This document shows, one piece after another, positions 34,826-46,900 of a DNA stretch of 62,654 bases. The notes under the pieces were generated by a model that saw only the letters and a list, made by a program, of their open reading frames with translations, was not told where the DNA came from and did no database searches. This DNA is from Gammaproteobacteria bacterium (GTDB lineage Bacteria > Pseudomonadota > Gammaproteobacteria > RBG-16-57-12), in assembly GCA_022712945.1 (NCBI GenBank), contig JAFLJP010000068.1, positions 1 through 62,654 on the forward strand, in the 5' to 3' direction. Made by a program: the position numbers and the translations under genes. How positions within the stretch are numbered: the first letter of the stretch is position 1; the number at the start of each line of letters is the position of its first letter.

Positions 34826-37800
34826 TTATGCTTTGGTCAATGCCGCACTCAGTTTTAACCACCCTTCCTGTAAAACGGGCGGTTCATCCGAAAAACTAGC
34901 ACTCTCTTTTTGGGTGCTAATGTCACTTTGCTCTTGCCACATGGTGACTCCGGTGCGATGAATCCATGACCACTTACCCTCAATTTGTCCCGGCAGCGGC
35001 ATGTTTATATTTTCAGGATCGACCAGAATGGGCCCGGCTCTAAAGGTCATTTCAATATTGGTCATTGCCTGTGCCACAGGGCCAGGTGCTAAGAAAATCT
35101 CTTTAAGGGGGGCGGCACCGCAAGCCGCGGGAATATCCCCCCGAGGGTCAACCAGCAGTGTTAACCATTTATGGGTAGGGTTATCGGTGCTGTTATCGGC
35201 TGGCAGATGGAGCAGTGGATCCAGGGTGATGTATGAGTCTGATGCCGCACTATTTTGTGCTTCAAGCCCCAATAGGTTCATTCGTGTTTGATGGTGACTC
35301 GGGTTGTAGCCATAAACAGCATTAAACTGCTCATATTGATTATCAACAAAATAGCCCATCACGCCATTGCGCTTAATACCGCTGTCACCAATGCGAGTAG
35401 GAAAGGTAACTGCTGTTACATTGTCATCATCTTTATCACCGGTTTTGCTCCAGTTCTGGTTATAGACTGGGTCACCTTGCAGGCTAAGCCCTACTTTTCC
35501 GCGTACCACCGCCAGTGGATGACCCACCAGCACCGAGAGGTTGCTATCTTGTTGTTTACCCAGAGAATCGGTTTGCCATAAAGTGGCATCAATCACACTC
35601 AGCAGTTGGCTTAACACCTCAGAGTCATTCACCCCTTTGTTCAATAGGCCGGTGATAAAACCATTTAAGTGTTCGTTTTTAATATCGGGTGCGGCACCGT
35701 AAGGGTAGTTAACACCCGGTACCGGGTCCCAGCGCAAACCCGTCCCCTGATCTCGAGTGATCGCCTGAACTTGTCCTAATAGATCACCCTTGGCATCGTA
35801 GACCATCAACGCTTCATCAAGGTGGTTGGATAAAACCCAGCCACAAATCGGCGAGGTGAGATCCGACGAGTTACTCTCTATGGTGTCGTTATTGGCATCG
35901 ATAAAACGTAGATTCAAGCGAGCAGGTTGATTGGTACGTGGTGGCAGTTGTATAAAACGCTGATTGCTATCACCACCGGGGGTGATCATCGACTCAGAGC
36001 GAATCGGCAATACGATACTGCTATCACCATTACTAAAGTAGCGTCCATAGCTATCAATAACCCAAAATCGCTTCAGTACAAAGTGCCCACCCCGTAGTGG
36101 GAAAAAGGGCAGGTCATTGGTGGTGGATTTCACTGTTGGCAACCAATGCTGTTCACCCTCGCTCATCTGCTCAATAGACTGATCCGTTAATGGGTTAATA
36201 ATTGTTGCATCATGGAGGATTAGTTGATTAATAAAACCATCCAGTGATTGGGTCAGCACGTCAGAATCCTTAAGCTTCTCAATCATATTGTTCAAAGCGA
36301 CTTTGTCACTAATAGGCAGTTGATCAACTTCGCTACTGTTGTCCACAAAGTTTTGTAGTTTGCTTGATAGTCCCTTGGTTACTTGGGCATTCATCAAGGT
36401 ACGGCCACTAAAACGGCAGCTATTACTCAGGTCAATCGCTTGTCCCTCTGGCCACTGGTAGTCAATTTCAGTTAGTGTCCAGTTTTTCAGGGTATCCGCC
36501 GTGCTAGTCGATGATGGATACCATTGAACTTCCCAGTCAAAATAGAGTGGTGACCACGGTGGCACCCACTCTTGCATTGAAATTTTTTCAGGCAGTAGGC
36601 CATTAAATCGCGCCAGTGTCGTAGCCGCTACCTTATCAATCGCAGCGTGAGCCGATGCGTTCCAGATTGCAGATTGCTGATCTTTAATCTGTTCACTCAG
36701 CGCGGATAATTGGCTGTTTGAGGGGGTGACATCAATGGCAATGAAAAACCATTGTGCCAGTAGTGTTGCGTTATCACTGTTCAATAGCAGGCTTTCAAGC
36801 CATAGGTCTGGCAACTCTTTGGGGAGTAGATTACTCTCAGGAAAGCTAACATGCTGAGTAATTAACGCTTGGTTAAAGACCACGGTTTTTTCATTATTAT
36901 TCAGCGTGGCAGTAACTGTTAACTCGGTCATATTCTGCCCAGTAAAACGGCCAACCAAGGTTTTGCCCTCATCTTCACTGCCCGCATCACTCCATTTGTT
37001 ATTCGACTTGGCGTTAGCCACCATCAATACGGGGTTATTGGCTTTGTAAAAGCGTGGGGCTTCGGTCTGTTCCAGTATAAATTCACTATTAAAAACAGTA
37101 TCGGTATCAAAGGTCTGTTTTATCTGGTCTATTTGAGTCGATAGACTGTGTAGTTGGCTTTTATTGCCTTCAATGGTTGCTTTAAGCGCCGCAATCGCAT
37201 CATTCACCTGCTTTAACAGCGCTGCATCAAAAGGGCTTACCCGTGGTTTTTTCCAACCACAAGCAAATAGCTCGGCTTGGCTGCTTTGGTTGCGCAGGTA
37301 GACTGCGTTATATTGGCTCTGGATGCGGTTTAATTCGGTCAGTTTGTCGGTATTGGCTTGATCAAGTGGTACCGATAGGTCACCCGATTTACTTTTTTTG
37401 CCACGCTGTGCCAATACGCGCCACAACTTGCCTGCATCAGACCCCACAAATTCAGCACTGTGTGCCTTCTCTTCAAATCGCACCTGATTGGAGTTGAAGT
37501 CATAGACATAATCCAGATCAAAGGCGGTTAGTAGCCGCTCTGCTTCCGGGTTATTCAATTTATCTGCCAGCCATGCGGCGATGCCTTCGGTGGGCGTATT
37601 GCCAATCGCCAACCCTAATTGGGTATCTTTTCCCGGCACCCCCGTATCGTAGCTTTTCTCTACCCCTTGCCAATCAATGTTATAGATCATGCCATGGTAT
37701 AGACTTTGTGCTGGCAGCAACATCTGCTCATGAATCGGTGTGGTGCCGGTAATATTGTGGTTCTGTTTCCAGCTTTGCCAATCGGTTTGTGCTTGACTTA

Positions 37801-38569
37801 AATTATGGGTTTTCCAGTTGAGTGAGGCCATTAAGGCTTGCCACTCCTCTTGAGTGGTCCAAGGTTTACGCTCATTCCCAACCCCCATATTATAGAGAAC
37901 ATCATTTTGGCCATCGGCGTACCAGCCAATAATCGAGTAGCTATAGGAGCCATTGGCCATGCCTTTCATGTCATCGTAAAAAGCAAAAACATTGACCACA
38001 TTGTCATACACCGCGGCATAGCCCATATCACCCGGGGCTATCGCACGTAACGGGGTCGATGATGAGCTACCTTCTGCCCAATCAGAAAAATCAAAGCGTT
38101 TGCCTAAATAGGTGAGCGCTGAATCTGACGCATCCGATGGATAGGCATTGGTACCGCCATTGCTCTGAGAGCCGATAAAGCTGCTCTCCAGTATCCAAGC
38201 GGTGTGCTGCACCGTCTGGTTATTTTCATCCGTAAAGGCGCGCAAAATAACCCAGCGGTCTGGCACCAAGGGGAAATCAACATCACTGTTGGCTTGTTGA
38301 TGGCCGTGGCGCAATGATTTGGGCAGTGTCCAGTGCAGATGAACACCTAAACCGGGCGCCTCAGTTTGACGAGCAAACGGGGTTGGTTGTCCATTGCCGC
38401 CTTGGCGAACCGCTTGGTAATTAACCGCCAAATCGGCCCAAATCACATTACCGTTATCATCCTTGTAGCGATTAGGCTTGCCGATCATCAGCGCCTCTGG
38501 TGCAATGGGCACTTCGAAGCGAGGGCCATTCCACAAAGGTGCTGGAATCGATGCGGGAGTATTAGTCAT
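34826..38569 (-). CDS. Very large uncharacterised protein (1247 aa)
   Basis: I do not recognise a named domain. The ATG at 38569 follows AGGA 8 nt upstream and overlaps the previous gene by 8 nt; an in-frame start 33 nt earlier is less likely. The N-terminus (APLWNGPRFEVPIAPEALMIG) and the segment GLGVHLHWTLPKSLRHG look like conserved family blocks. A helical stretch around residues 425-475 (repeated Leu, Gln and Lys) is likely a coiled coil. The rest is predicted mixed beta with many Trp and Tyr. There is no signal peptide, RHS/YD repeat or Tc-toxin signature. Position among co-transcribed structural genes suggests it is part of the same assembly. Confidence 0.78.
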   Translation of the reverse strand: MTNTPASIPAPLWNGPRFEVPIAPEALMIGKPNRYKDDNGNVIWADLAVNYQAVRQGGNGQPTPFARQTEAPGLGVHLHWTLPKSLRHGHQQANSDVDFPLVPDRWVILRAFTDENNQTVQHTAWILESSFIGSQSNGGTNAYPSDASDSALTYLGKRFDFSDWAEGSSSSTPLRAIAPGDMGYAAVYDNVVNVFAFYDDMKGMANGSYSYSIIGWYADGQNDVLYNMGVGNERKPWTTQEEWQALMASLNWKTHNLSQAQTDWQSWKQNHNITGTTPIHEQMLLPAQSLYHGMIYNIDWQGVEKSYDTGVPGKDTQLGLAIGNTPTEGIAAWLADKLNNPEAERLLTAFDLDYVYDFNSNQVRFEEKAHSAEFVGSDAGKLWRVLAQRGKKSKSGDLSVPLDQANTDKLTELNRIQSQYNAVYLRNQSSQAELFACGWKKPRVSPFDAALLKQVNDAIAALKATIEGNKSQLHSLSTQIDQIKQTFDTDTVFNSEFILEQTEAPRFYKANNPVLMVANAKSNNKWSDAGSEDEGKTLVGRFTGQNMTELTVTATLNNNEKTVVFNQALITQHVSFPESNLLPKELPDLWLESLLLNSDNATLLAQWFFIAIDVTPSNSQLSALSEQIKDQQSAIWNASAHAAIDKVAATTLARFNGLLPEKISMQEWVPPWSPLYFDWEVQWYPSSTSTADTLKNWTLTEIDYQWPEGQAIDLSNSCRFSGRTLMNAQVTKGLSSKLQNFVDNSSEVDQLPISDKVALNNMIEKLKDSDVLTQSLDGFINQLILHDATIINPLTDQSIEQMSEGEQHWLPTVKSTTNDLPFFPLRGGHFVLKRFWVIDSYGRYFSNGDSSIVLPIRSESMITPGGDSNQRFIQLPPRTNQPARLNLRFIDANNDTIESNSSDLTSPICGWVLSNHLDEALMVYDAKGDLLGQVQAITRDQGTGLRWDPVPGVNYPYGAAPDIKNEHLNGFITGLLNKGVNDSEVLSQLLSVIDATLWQTDSLGKQQDSNLSVLVGHPLAVVRGKVGLSLQGDPVYNQNWSKTGDKDDDNVTAVTFPTRIGDSGIKRNGVMGYFVDNQYEQFNAVYGYNPSHHQTRMNLLGLEAQNSAASDSYITLDPLLHLPADNSTDNPTHKWLTLLVDPRGDIPAACGAAPLKEIFLAPGPVAQAMTNIEMTFRAGPILVDPENINMPLPGQIEGKWSWIHRTGVTMWQEQSDISTQKESASFSDEPPVLQEGWLKLSAALTKA

Positions 38570-39452
38570 GGCTATTATCCTGATTATTTTTTGGCGGCAC
38601 ACCGGTGGTAAATTGCTGCAATCCCGAAGCCCTAATCATCTGAATGGCAAAGGCCGAGGAGGGGAGTTTTTCAACATTCAAACGTGTGGCAATGTTTTGT
38701 GCTGTTTTACTCACATTCAGTACCCCTTCAGTCCCGTCTCGAAACTCAGCACTCGCTCGCTCTGCTGGTAAGATTTGCATACCGACATCATCACCACTGA
38801 TATGACGCAGATAGACATAATAACTATTATCTGTCTCATCTTTACGCACCCCAAAATGTAACCCCTCCGGCGGCTGCTGTAAGGCAACATCAGCCGGTTT
38901 ACCGGCAAAAAGACAGAGCAATATGTCAGGAGAGAGTCGCTCTAACCGCAAAATATCCAAGAGTTTAGTGCCCTCTTTATCGGCATAACCTCTTACCTCC
39001 ATGCCGGGATAACCACTCACCACAGAAGAGCGCAGCAGGAATCCACACACCAGTTCGCTATTACTCCCCGAACTCTGATCCAAACCACGAAGGCTACTGC
39101 GAACACTATTTTCAAGGCCATCCAAGGTGTCGGAAATACCTTGAACATTACTATTTTTAAACAGTTGATCCCGTGAGGTGGTGCCAATACTCAAAGCACC
39201 ATCAATCAGCGCATCACTCCAGTTACGGTCGATATAGAAAAAACGAATCGACTCCACGGGCAGGTATTTTTCATCACAAACCAAATACTCAAATGGCACC
39301 CCATACAGTAAGCGCAACTGAGATAACCAGTTCACTACATATTTGGGCATCGGCTTTTCATTGGCCGCAAGTGATTGTTGAGCAAGGGCGGTGGTGGTGG
39401 CCTTTTGCTTATCAGAAAATTCGGTATTACGGGGTAACCAGCTTTTCATCAT
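38562..39452 (-). CDS. Uncharacterised protein (about 296 aa)
   Basis: No family is recognised. Two consecutive ATGs (39452 and 39449) directly follow the preceding stop codon; the second has the better spacing from GGAG. The chain begins with a polar helix, then LYGVPFEYLVCDEKYLPVESIRFFYIDRNW and LIDGALSIG, a beta segment with SSVVSGYPGMEVRGY, and a C-terminal Gln/Asn tail. The FFYIDRNW...LIDGALS passage looks like a conserved core of a beta fold. There is no signal peptide or membrane segment. It overlaps the next gene by 8 nt and forms part of the same transcription unit. Confidence 0.75.
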   Translation of the reverse strand: MMKSWLPRNTEFSDKQKATTTALAQQSLAANEKPMPKYVVNWLSQLRLLYGVPFEYLVCDEKYLPVESIRFFYIDRNWSDALIDGALSIGTTSRDQLFKNSNVQGISDTLDGLENSVRSSLRGLDQSSGSNSELVCGFLLRSSVVSGYPGMEVRGYADKEGTKLLDILRLERLSPDILLCLFAGKPADVALQQPPEGLHFGVRKDETDNSYYVYLRHISGDDVGMQILPAERASAEFRDGTEGVLNVSKTAQNIATRLNVEKLPSSAFAIQMIRASGLQQFTTGVPPKNNQDNSHD

Positions 39453-40964
39453 CTACTCCGTTAAGTCAGTAACGTTAGGTTTGAGGGCTAACACCGTAGG
39501 ACGGCCACTGGCAATCTGTTGGTCTATCTCCTTGTCACTCAATACTCCGGGTAGGGCACTGCTTTTGGTCGCTTTCTGCTTAGAAGACACCGTCGGTATA
39601 TCTGCTGCAACATTGACCATGGATTTAGAGAGAAACTGCGCGGCTCCTTTGTCAATGGATTGACGGGGTTCAAGGCTTGCATCCAGGGGAACTGTACTGC
39701 CCAGGTGCTTTGCTACCACAAGGCTCTCTGAGGCGGCATCCATCTGGGTATAGCTGGCAATGCGCCAATCAAAATATTGCTTGGCAAAGGTGGCATCAGA
39801 CAGCCCTAGCAGGCGACCAATTTGCCACGCTGCCGCGTAAGAGAGGTCAAACAGGCCGCTGATTTGATCGTAACGAATCGCTTGGTCTGAGGTGGAGTAG
39901 CTAATAGACGTTTCTCGCTGGGTAGGTGCGGCAACCATAGGCCCGCGATACCATGCATTGGACTGTTCACCGTCACGCAGTTGAAAATCGAGGGTGGTGT
40001 AACCAATTTTTAAAATTTCATTCACTTTAGCGGGCACATCACCGCTCTGCTGGGTTCGGTTAGGCATCTGCATCAGCTCGATACCACCCCGATCAGGTAA
40101 CGCTTGTAATAGGCCGATGAAATCGCCCGGTGTCTGCTCAGCGATGAAAGACCAGCTAGCCAACATGGCAAAGCGGATTTTACTGTAACCGCTTAAATCT
40201 CCCCCTCCCTCAGGCAGGTGGCTTTTATGTCCTTCGAGACTGATTAAATAAACACTATTTTTGCTACCGGGTTTACTCATTCGATTACCAACAGAGACGC
40301 TATACCAACCCTGTTCATCAATCCCTAATACCTCTTTACCATCGGTGTTTACCTCTCGAACATGGTTAAGGTAGCCAAGCTCCTCTGCTTTAGGGGCAAT
40401 ACTTTCAAACAGACTGATATCGACATCAATTGTTAAGCAGAGGGTTTTTTTCTCTTCATCGGTGACGGTATTTCCCAGATTGGGTGGTAATACGCTGCTA
40501 TCACTCGGATTAAGCAATTCAGCGACCGTCATCTGCTTAGGTTTCAGGCCGTTAAGTTCGGCTTCATACAGCGTTAGCAGCGTTAACCACGGCATATGGT
40601 CTTGGCTGGCATCAATCTCAGCACTGCTCTGGTTGCCGATATTAACGGGGTCGATGGCGCGCTCCCAAGGCAAGGTGCGCCGAGTTAAAACAATATTGGG
40701 CAGGGTTTGCAAAAAATTCCCCTCTGCATTGGCGGGGGGGTAGACCATCTGCACCGTAGAGGCATCAAGGGTGAAGCGTGGGCTGCTCAATACCAGCTCT
40801 TGGTTGCGATTAAAGGCGGGGTCGGTTTTTTCACCTTTAATATTTTTCAGGGTCTGATCAACCACTAGCCGATAATTACCTGATTGAACTGGTGGATAGC
40901 AGGCCGAATAAAATTCAATTTGCCCAGGTTCTAGCGAGTCATCAGTCACTTGATTGCTACTCAT
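39453..40964 (-). CDS. Uncharacterised protein (503 aa)
   Basis: The ATG lies 4 nt after the stop of the giant gene, with AGGAG inside the end of that gene. The N-terminal 120 residues include FYSACYPPVQSGNYRLVV and a PNIVLTRRTLPWERAID block followed by MPWLTLLTLYEAE. I associate this LTRRTLPWER plus PWL-LL pattern with a set of conserved uncharacterised bacterial proteins but cannot give a name. A C-terminal segment (ISGLFDLSYAAAWQIGRLLGL) would form an amphipathic helix. There is no signal peptide. It is likely a component that works with its two downstream neighbours, since the three genes are nearly gapless. Confidence 0.77.
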   Translation of the reverse strand: MSSNQVTDDSLEPGQIEFYSACYPPVQSGNYRLVVDQTLKNIKGEKTDPAFNRNQELVLSSPRFTLDASTVQMVYPPANAEGNFLQTLPNIVLTRRTLPWERAIDPVNIGNQSSAEIDASQDHMPWLTLLTLYEAELNGLKPKQMTVAELLNPSDSSVLPPNLGNTVTDEEKKTLCLTIDVDISLFESIAPKAEELGYLNHVREVNTDGKEVLGIDEQGWYSVSVGNRMSKPGSKNSVYLISLEGHKSHLPEGGGDLSGYSKIRFAMLASWSFIAEQTPGDFIGLLQALPDRGGIELMQMPNRTQQSGDVPAKVNEILKIGYTTLDFQLRDGEQSNAWYRGPMVAAPTQRETSISYSTSDQAIRYDQISGLFDLSYAAAWQIGRLLGLSDATFAKQYFDWRIASYTQMDAASESLVVAKHLGSTVPLDASLEPRQSIDKGAAQFLSKSMVNVAADIPTVSSKQKATKSSALPGVLSDKEIDQQIASGRPTVLALKPNVTDLTE

Positions 40965-40968
40965 CGAT

Positions 40969-43900
40969 CTATTGCTCCTGTAGGGATTTTACAGTGACCA
41001 TTGTGCTGCTCTGTTCACTGGTATCACCAGTCAGATCAAAACTATGCTGGCTCAACTGTTGATCTTTCCAGCTCTGTTTAAGCTGTGCGATGGAACCACC
41101 GCTAGCAGCCACCCCAAGTAGCTGAGTACCCGTGGCAACTTCAGTCAAAACGGTCAAAAAGCGCTCATCCCCCCCAGCCAATGGAATGTTGTAAAACAGC
41201 ACTGTCACTCCAGAAACAAGCAACTGTTCATCACTGGGAATATAGGCCTCACTGACACTCGCCTCTGGGGTCAATTTATAGGCATAGCCAAACTCAATAT
41301 TGCTATGAGCACCTTTAATCAGTACCGCAACCGTGCGTATATTGGCCGGCATCAGGGTTTCTACCCAACCGGCCTTAATTTGCTGATTAACTGTTTGTAC
41401 CTGATTCTCTTTCAGCATTTGGGCAGCGGTGATATAGCCCTGCTTAACAACGTTGGCACCATCACGAACCGGGGATGCACATTGGGGGTGAATCAATACA
41501 TCACCCGACTGGTAGTAGTAGTTGTTTAGCCGAAGTATCTGGCTATTGGCTTGCCAGCCAATCAAACCAGCATCACAAGCGGTACTTTTCAATCCTTTAA
41601 CTACAAGGCTTTTGGTTCCCTCAGGCAGCTTAATATTCACATCATCGCTATAACTTTGGTGGTCGAGTAGATGGTCATGTTTATCAAAGCAACTCACCCG
41701 TAATGCTTGCCCCCCTTGGCTTTGTAACTGATGATCGGCTTTGTCAGCATCCAGTTGCCAAATATGTGAAGTGCCTTGCTGAATGGGTGCCTTGGCACTG
41801 TTTTGTGTGGTTGCCGCCATCTTGCTCAATGTTTTAGGGGCGTTGATATATTGGCTGGTAGTGGTGGCATCTGCTTGAATTACATCAGCACTCGCACTCG
41901 GATCAGCCGCTGGTGAAACGGTAAAGCGGTTGGTGCTAGCAACCAGTTGTGGTGGTTGCGGAGCCGTCACGGTAGGGGCACTTTTCATCATAAGTGGGGC
42001 AACCGTCGCCATAACAGCGGTGGGTGCCGCCGGTAGGTAATCGCCGGGGGCAATAAGCACGGGCGGTGCTAATAAAATATCACGCACATACTTAGCCATG
42101 ATGATTAAGCTGGGATTCAGTGGTGCATTAAAGCCCGACTCACTTAACGCTCCCAAGTATTGGTTGCGGGTGGTAATCACGCCATCCGCCATTAGGGTAT
42201 CAGCAATGGTTTTCAGCTGATCCTTCTGTACCGGTACATTACCGGCTGGGAAGTCCGGGGTTTGATCGAAGGGTAAACTAAGCGCTTCGGCAAGCTCAGT
42301 TTTGAAGGCTTTAAGTAGGTCGAACGGACCGATTGAATCAAAGCTGGTCTGGTGATCAGCGACAATATTGATTCCCATCAGTGCCCCGTCCACCAACATA
42401 TTTTTACTGTCGGGCACAGCGTCTGAATCAAAGCTTTCACTAGACCACAATGAACCCGGTGCACCTTCGTTTAGTGGCACAATTTTCAGTGAAGTTTTCT
42501 CAAGATGAACCGGGATGTAATCACTGCCATTCCAGAACTCAAGCCCCACACTTCCAGGGCTTTCAACACGGCTGCTCTGCATGGGTCGAATACCAATTGT
42601 TTTGCCGGTAATATCACGGCCTAGCAGTGGGGTTAACTGTGTGAAGGGGATCACTGAATTTATGGTAATGGTAAAACGTGCCGTGCGCAGCTTAATGGCA
42701 CTATCACCTTCAGCTGCGGGAATCATCCCCTCTGCATAATTAATTTTAAGTACATTGGTTTGTGTATCAGACGATAGCTCTGTGCTGGCATCCGATATCA
42801 CATTTAGTGCACCATTAACCCCTGAAGCATCACTGGGTGCCTGATCACCGGGTTTGGGCAAGAAATTTTGCTCAAAGGCTGACCAGTCCAGCGGCTTGCT
42901 ACTGCTGGTATTGAGGCTTGACCCAAAGGGGATCGAGAACGAAATAACGGTCCAATCTACCTCGACTCGGCCACCAATAGGTGGCCCCCAAATGATCAAT
43001 CCAGCGCCAATTTGGGCGGTAATCGTCGCCTTAACACCCAATACTGTCACTGTGAATGAGGCACCCACTACCACATAAATATCAGCCTCGAAGTAGAATG
43101 GCTTCCATGCGATGATGAAATTAGCCCCGGCTCTAAACCAAGCCTTAATCGGTCCGGCGTTAAACGAGGCATCCAGATTCCCCCCTGCCATTACCGCAAT
43201 GGGTGTAAGTGCAAAATAGGTATCACCTTTTATGGAGACAAGACTGCTCACTGACCAAGAGAAGCCAATGCGCGGTACTGCGGGGTAAAAATCAGGTTTT
43301 TGGAAGGCGACATGGTAGCCCCCAAGGCTGATTACGAACTGTCCTTGATACTCACCGCTGTACCAAAGGTAGAAGGCAAAGCCCCCCGTTAAGCGGCAGT
43401 TTTTATCGAGAATAAATGAGTTAGGGGTGAGCTGTGCCTCAACACTAACAATGCCTTCATCAGGCCGGAAGGTCGCTTTAATCGCCAGTTCAGCATAGGC
43501 CAGTGCATACTCACGACCGATTCCCTTAGGCAGGGATAGCGTTGCCAGACCAATCACACTGATCTCAAAGGTTCGGCCAAACTTAACAAATAGCAGAGCC
43601 AATATATCAATCAGTTCAAAGGAGGTCGCTTTTATACCAGCGGCAATCCAGTATTGACCAATCTTAGGTTTAACTACCTCGTTTAGCTGCTCTAGCGCTT
43701 GGCCTGGGTCGTTACTGGTAAAGTTACTCACCTTAACCAGTGGGAAATCTTGCACTTCGGTGATATCTGGCAGAGTGAGATCACGGTTATAACTAAAGCC
43801 GGCGGCAATCCCGTTAACAAAAAATGGCGGAATACCCCCTAGTGGCACTTGCAGCATGCCAAAGATGAAAAGTGAAGGTGACTTATTGCCGTTGCTATCT

Positions 43901-46900
43901 TCCACCTCACCATAGGAACCCAGTGCATTGAGTGCAAATACGGCACCTTTAAGGCTTGCCATACCGGTGTATAACAGCGGATCTGACTGCTTGAGCAGGC
44001 CAGCACTCATGGAGACAGCGCCGCCTTTGTAGCTAATATCTAGGCCTTGTAGGTCGAAGGCATATTTTTTGTAGTTAAGTGGCTCGGTAACGGGCACCCC
44101 AACTGATAGCTCTTGCAGACCCACCAGTAGCCCGGCTAACCCGATGCTGCCGTCAAATAACATGTCGAGCCGACGATCTTTGTTCTCCCACCCCACGCCA
44201 ATTTTATTGGCATGTACCGGGCCAAAACTACGCTGTACGGGAATCCAAACCTTATCTGCCGGATCACCATCTTGGTCCAACAGCTCAACACTCAAATTAT
44301 TGATGTAACCCGCACGTATTGAGAAGGCTGGGTTAACCGGTGGGTTCTCCTTCTTGCTGTCACTCCCTGAGCCAAGAATATTAGCCGCCACCGGATTACC
44401 ACCATCACCCGTGGCTTGGGTATTAGGTGCCAGTGATATGGCAATAGTCTCTGCCGTCGCCCCCGCACCAAAACTCACCGGTGAGCTTTTAGCAAAATCA
44501 ACCGTAAGCGCCACCCGTGGTTCTATGCTCTTAAGGCTAAAACGGCTTAGATTAATCAAATTTGAATTGCCCTTACCACCCAAATCCATGCCCACGTTGA
44601 TCAGGTTAATCGCTAACTTATCAAAATGTGGTCGATCGGTAATTGGCAAATAGACACCAATACCGGGGTCGGTTACCGTACCTCCGGCTCTCTCAATCCA
44701 ACCACTATCAGTGGCTCCCAGTTGTAGTGTGGTATTACCCAGAGCAATATCGGGGAATTGTGCACGAATGCCGTAGCTATCACCCTTTTTGCCCAGGAAG
44801 ATACCGCCATTTTTGATTGGCAATACATTGACCTGATTCTCTAACAAGACTTTAAGGAAGTTAGCAATAAAGGCTTCTGGGGTGATTTTAAGCAAATTTT
44901 CCAGGGTGTTAAGCACATACTGGCTCTTGTCACCCACGGTCTCTTTAACCAGTAGTTGACTGGCTATTAGCAAATTAGCAGGGGTGGGGCCATCGGTGAA
45001 CAGGGGTGTCTCTAGCCACTTTTTAACACTGCTGGTTTGTAATACGGCAATTGAGATGTAGCGAGGCAATACTTGAGTTAACACCAAACCCAGCCAATCA
45101 AGCAGCGCTTTACCTATATCACCCGATGCATCTTGACCAAAGAATTTTGGATAGAGTTCACGCTTAAGCGGGCTGTTATCACCCAAGGGATCAAAACTCA
45201 GCTGTAAGTTTTGCAGTTCTGAGTTATGCGCAAACGCCAGTGCGGGACCATTATCAATACCCATTGGCACCTGTATATCAAGACCCAGATTATATTGAAT
45301 GCTGCTATCCGCCAGTGAAACACCAATGCCTGTGGGTTGAATCGCCAGCTTAACGAGGCCACTGCCTTTAATATTCAGCTGTACCCAGATACCCAGTTGA
45401 TCAACCTGATTGTAGTCACTCTTACCGGCTAAAATGGTGATGGGTAGCTTGTCATTGCTAGGCGTATAACGAATCAAGCCATCTTTGCTGGTGACACCGC
45501 TAATGACGCCATCAAATATCGCGGTAATCGCATCGGCGGTTTTGCCCACATTGCTAGCATCAAAGCGGGCAATCAGCCACGCCAGTGCCGCATTGGCAAT
45601 GTTCTCGCCCACATTGTCTTTATTGGAGTCGCTAATGGCTGCCGTAATATCACTCAATAACTGCGCTACATCCAGGTCAGTTGCCACGGTACGCAATTTA
45701 CTGATGAAGGGTTTAAGCTCTGCTTTTTTCTCTAGCTCTGTGAGTAATTTGTCTGTCAGCGTGGGCAATAAGGTTTGTGCCGCTTCATTTGCCAACTGTT
45801 TGACCAACGGCACCCAGCCGGGGAATGGCATCAAGATAAGTTCAATGCCATTATCTGCCGTTTGTCCAATGCTCAGATCAAACGACTTGTTATAACCCAC
45901 ATGAATTTTTATCGGCAGTGAGGCATCACCACTCACCACAATATCGCCGGTAAAGCTGGGTTGATAGCTGGCATTTAAAGCAATCGCAAGATCTAGGTTT
46001 TCAATATTGGCCTTACCACCGGCGATACTAAACTGCGTGATACCGGCACCCAACATCGCCTGTGATGCCGTAGCCGTAAAGTTGAGGTGAATCTTATAAG
46101 GCAAGCCGTAGAGCTGCACACCATCGGTAATTTTCTTAAAACCGATACCATTACTGGCTTCTACTTCAGGAATATTGGCTAACACCTTGCCAAAGGTATC
46201 AAGGTTAAAGCTGCCGTTATTTCCTAATACACTGTTTGATAGCAGCCAGCCTGTAGGATCGGTAATCAACCCATTCAGCGCAGGCATTAACCATTTCCCT
46301 GCTGCATTTTGATGAGCCATACCGATGCCACCGAGTATCACCTGTGCGGCGATATATTTATCCAGCAGCTGGTTTTCGATATTTCCCGTAACAAAGTTGG
46401 ATAATGCATAAATGGGCGCTAATTCAGCCAAATCATTAATAAATTGATCTTTATTGAATGGGTAGATTGGCAACGGTTGTGGAACCGGCATTGTACCGTT
46501 ACCCCATGCCACCAAGACCTCAAAAGAGGCACTGAATGTTGGGTTGGCAATCGGTAACGCCAACGTGAGCTGCGGTGTCAGTGCTAAATTAATCTCGCCA
46601 TTATAGAAGTGAGTATCAAGTATCAGTTTTTGCTGAGCTACATCAAAGGTAATAGAGCCAGACATCTCAAATAGCTTACCAAATACAATCGTCTCTTTAA
46701 TGGTGATCGTAATGCAGCCTGTACTGCTTAAGGTCATGCAGAATGGGCCAAAAATAACCGGCTCACTGGCGCTCTTCAGCGTAGTCAGCAGCGCTTTAAC
46801 CTTCTCTTGATCACTTAACAGGGCTTTGCATTGGTTTTCGAGGGTTTTAACGGGTGCCTGTAGCAGCTGCAAAATAACCGGGGTATTAATGGCATACCCT

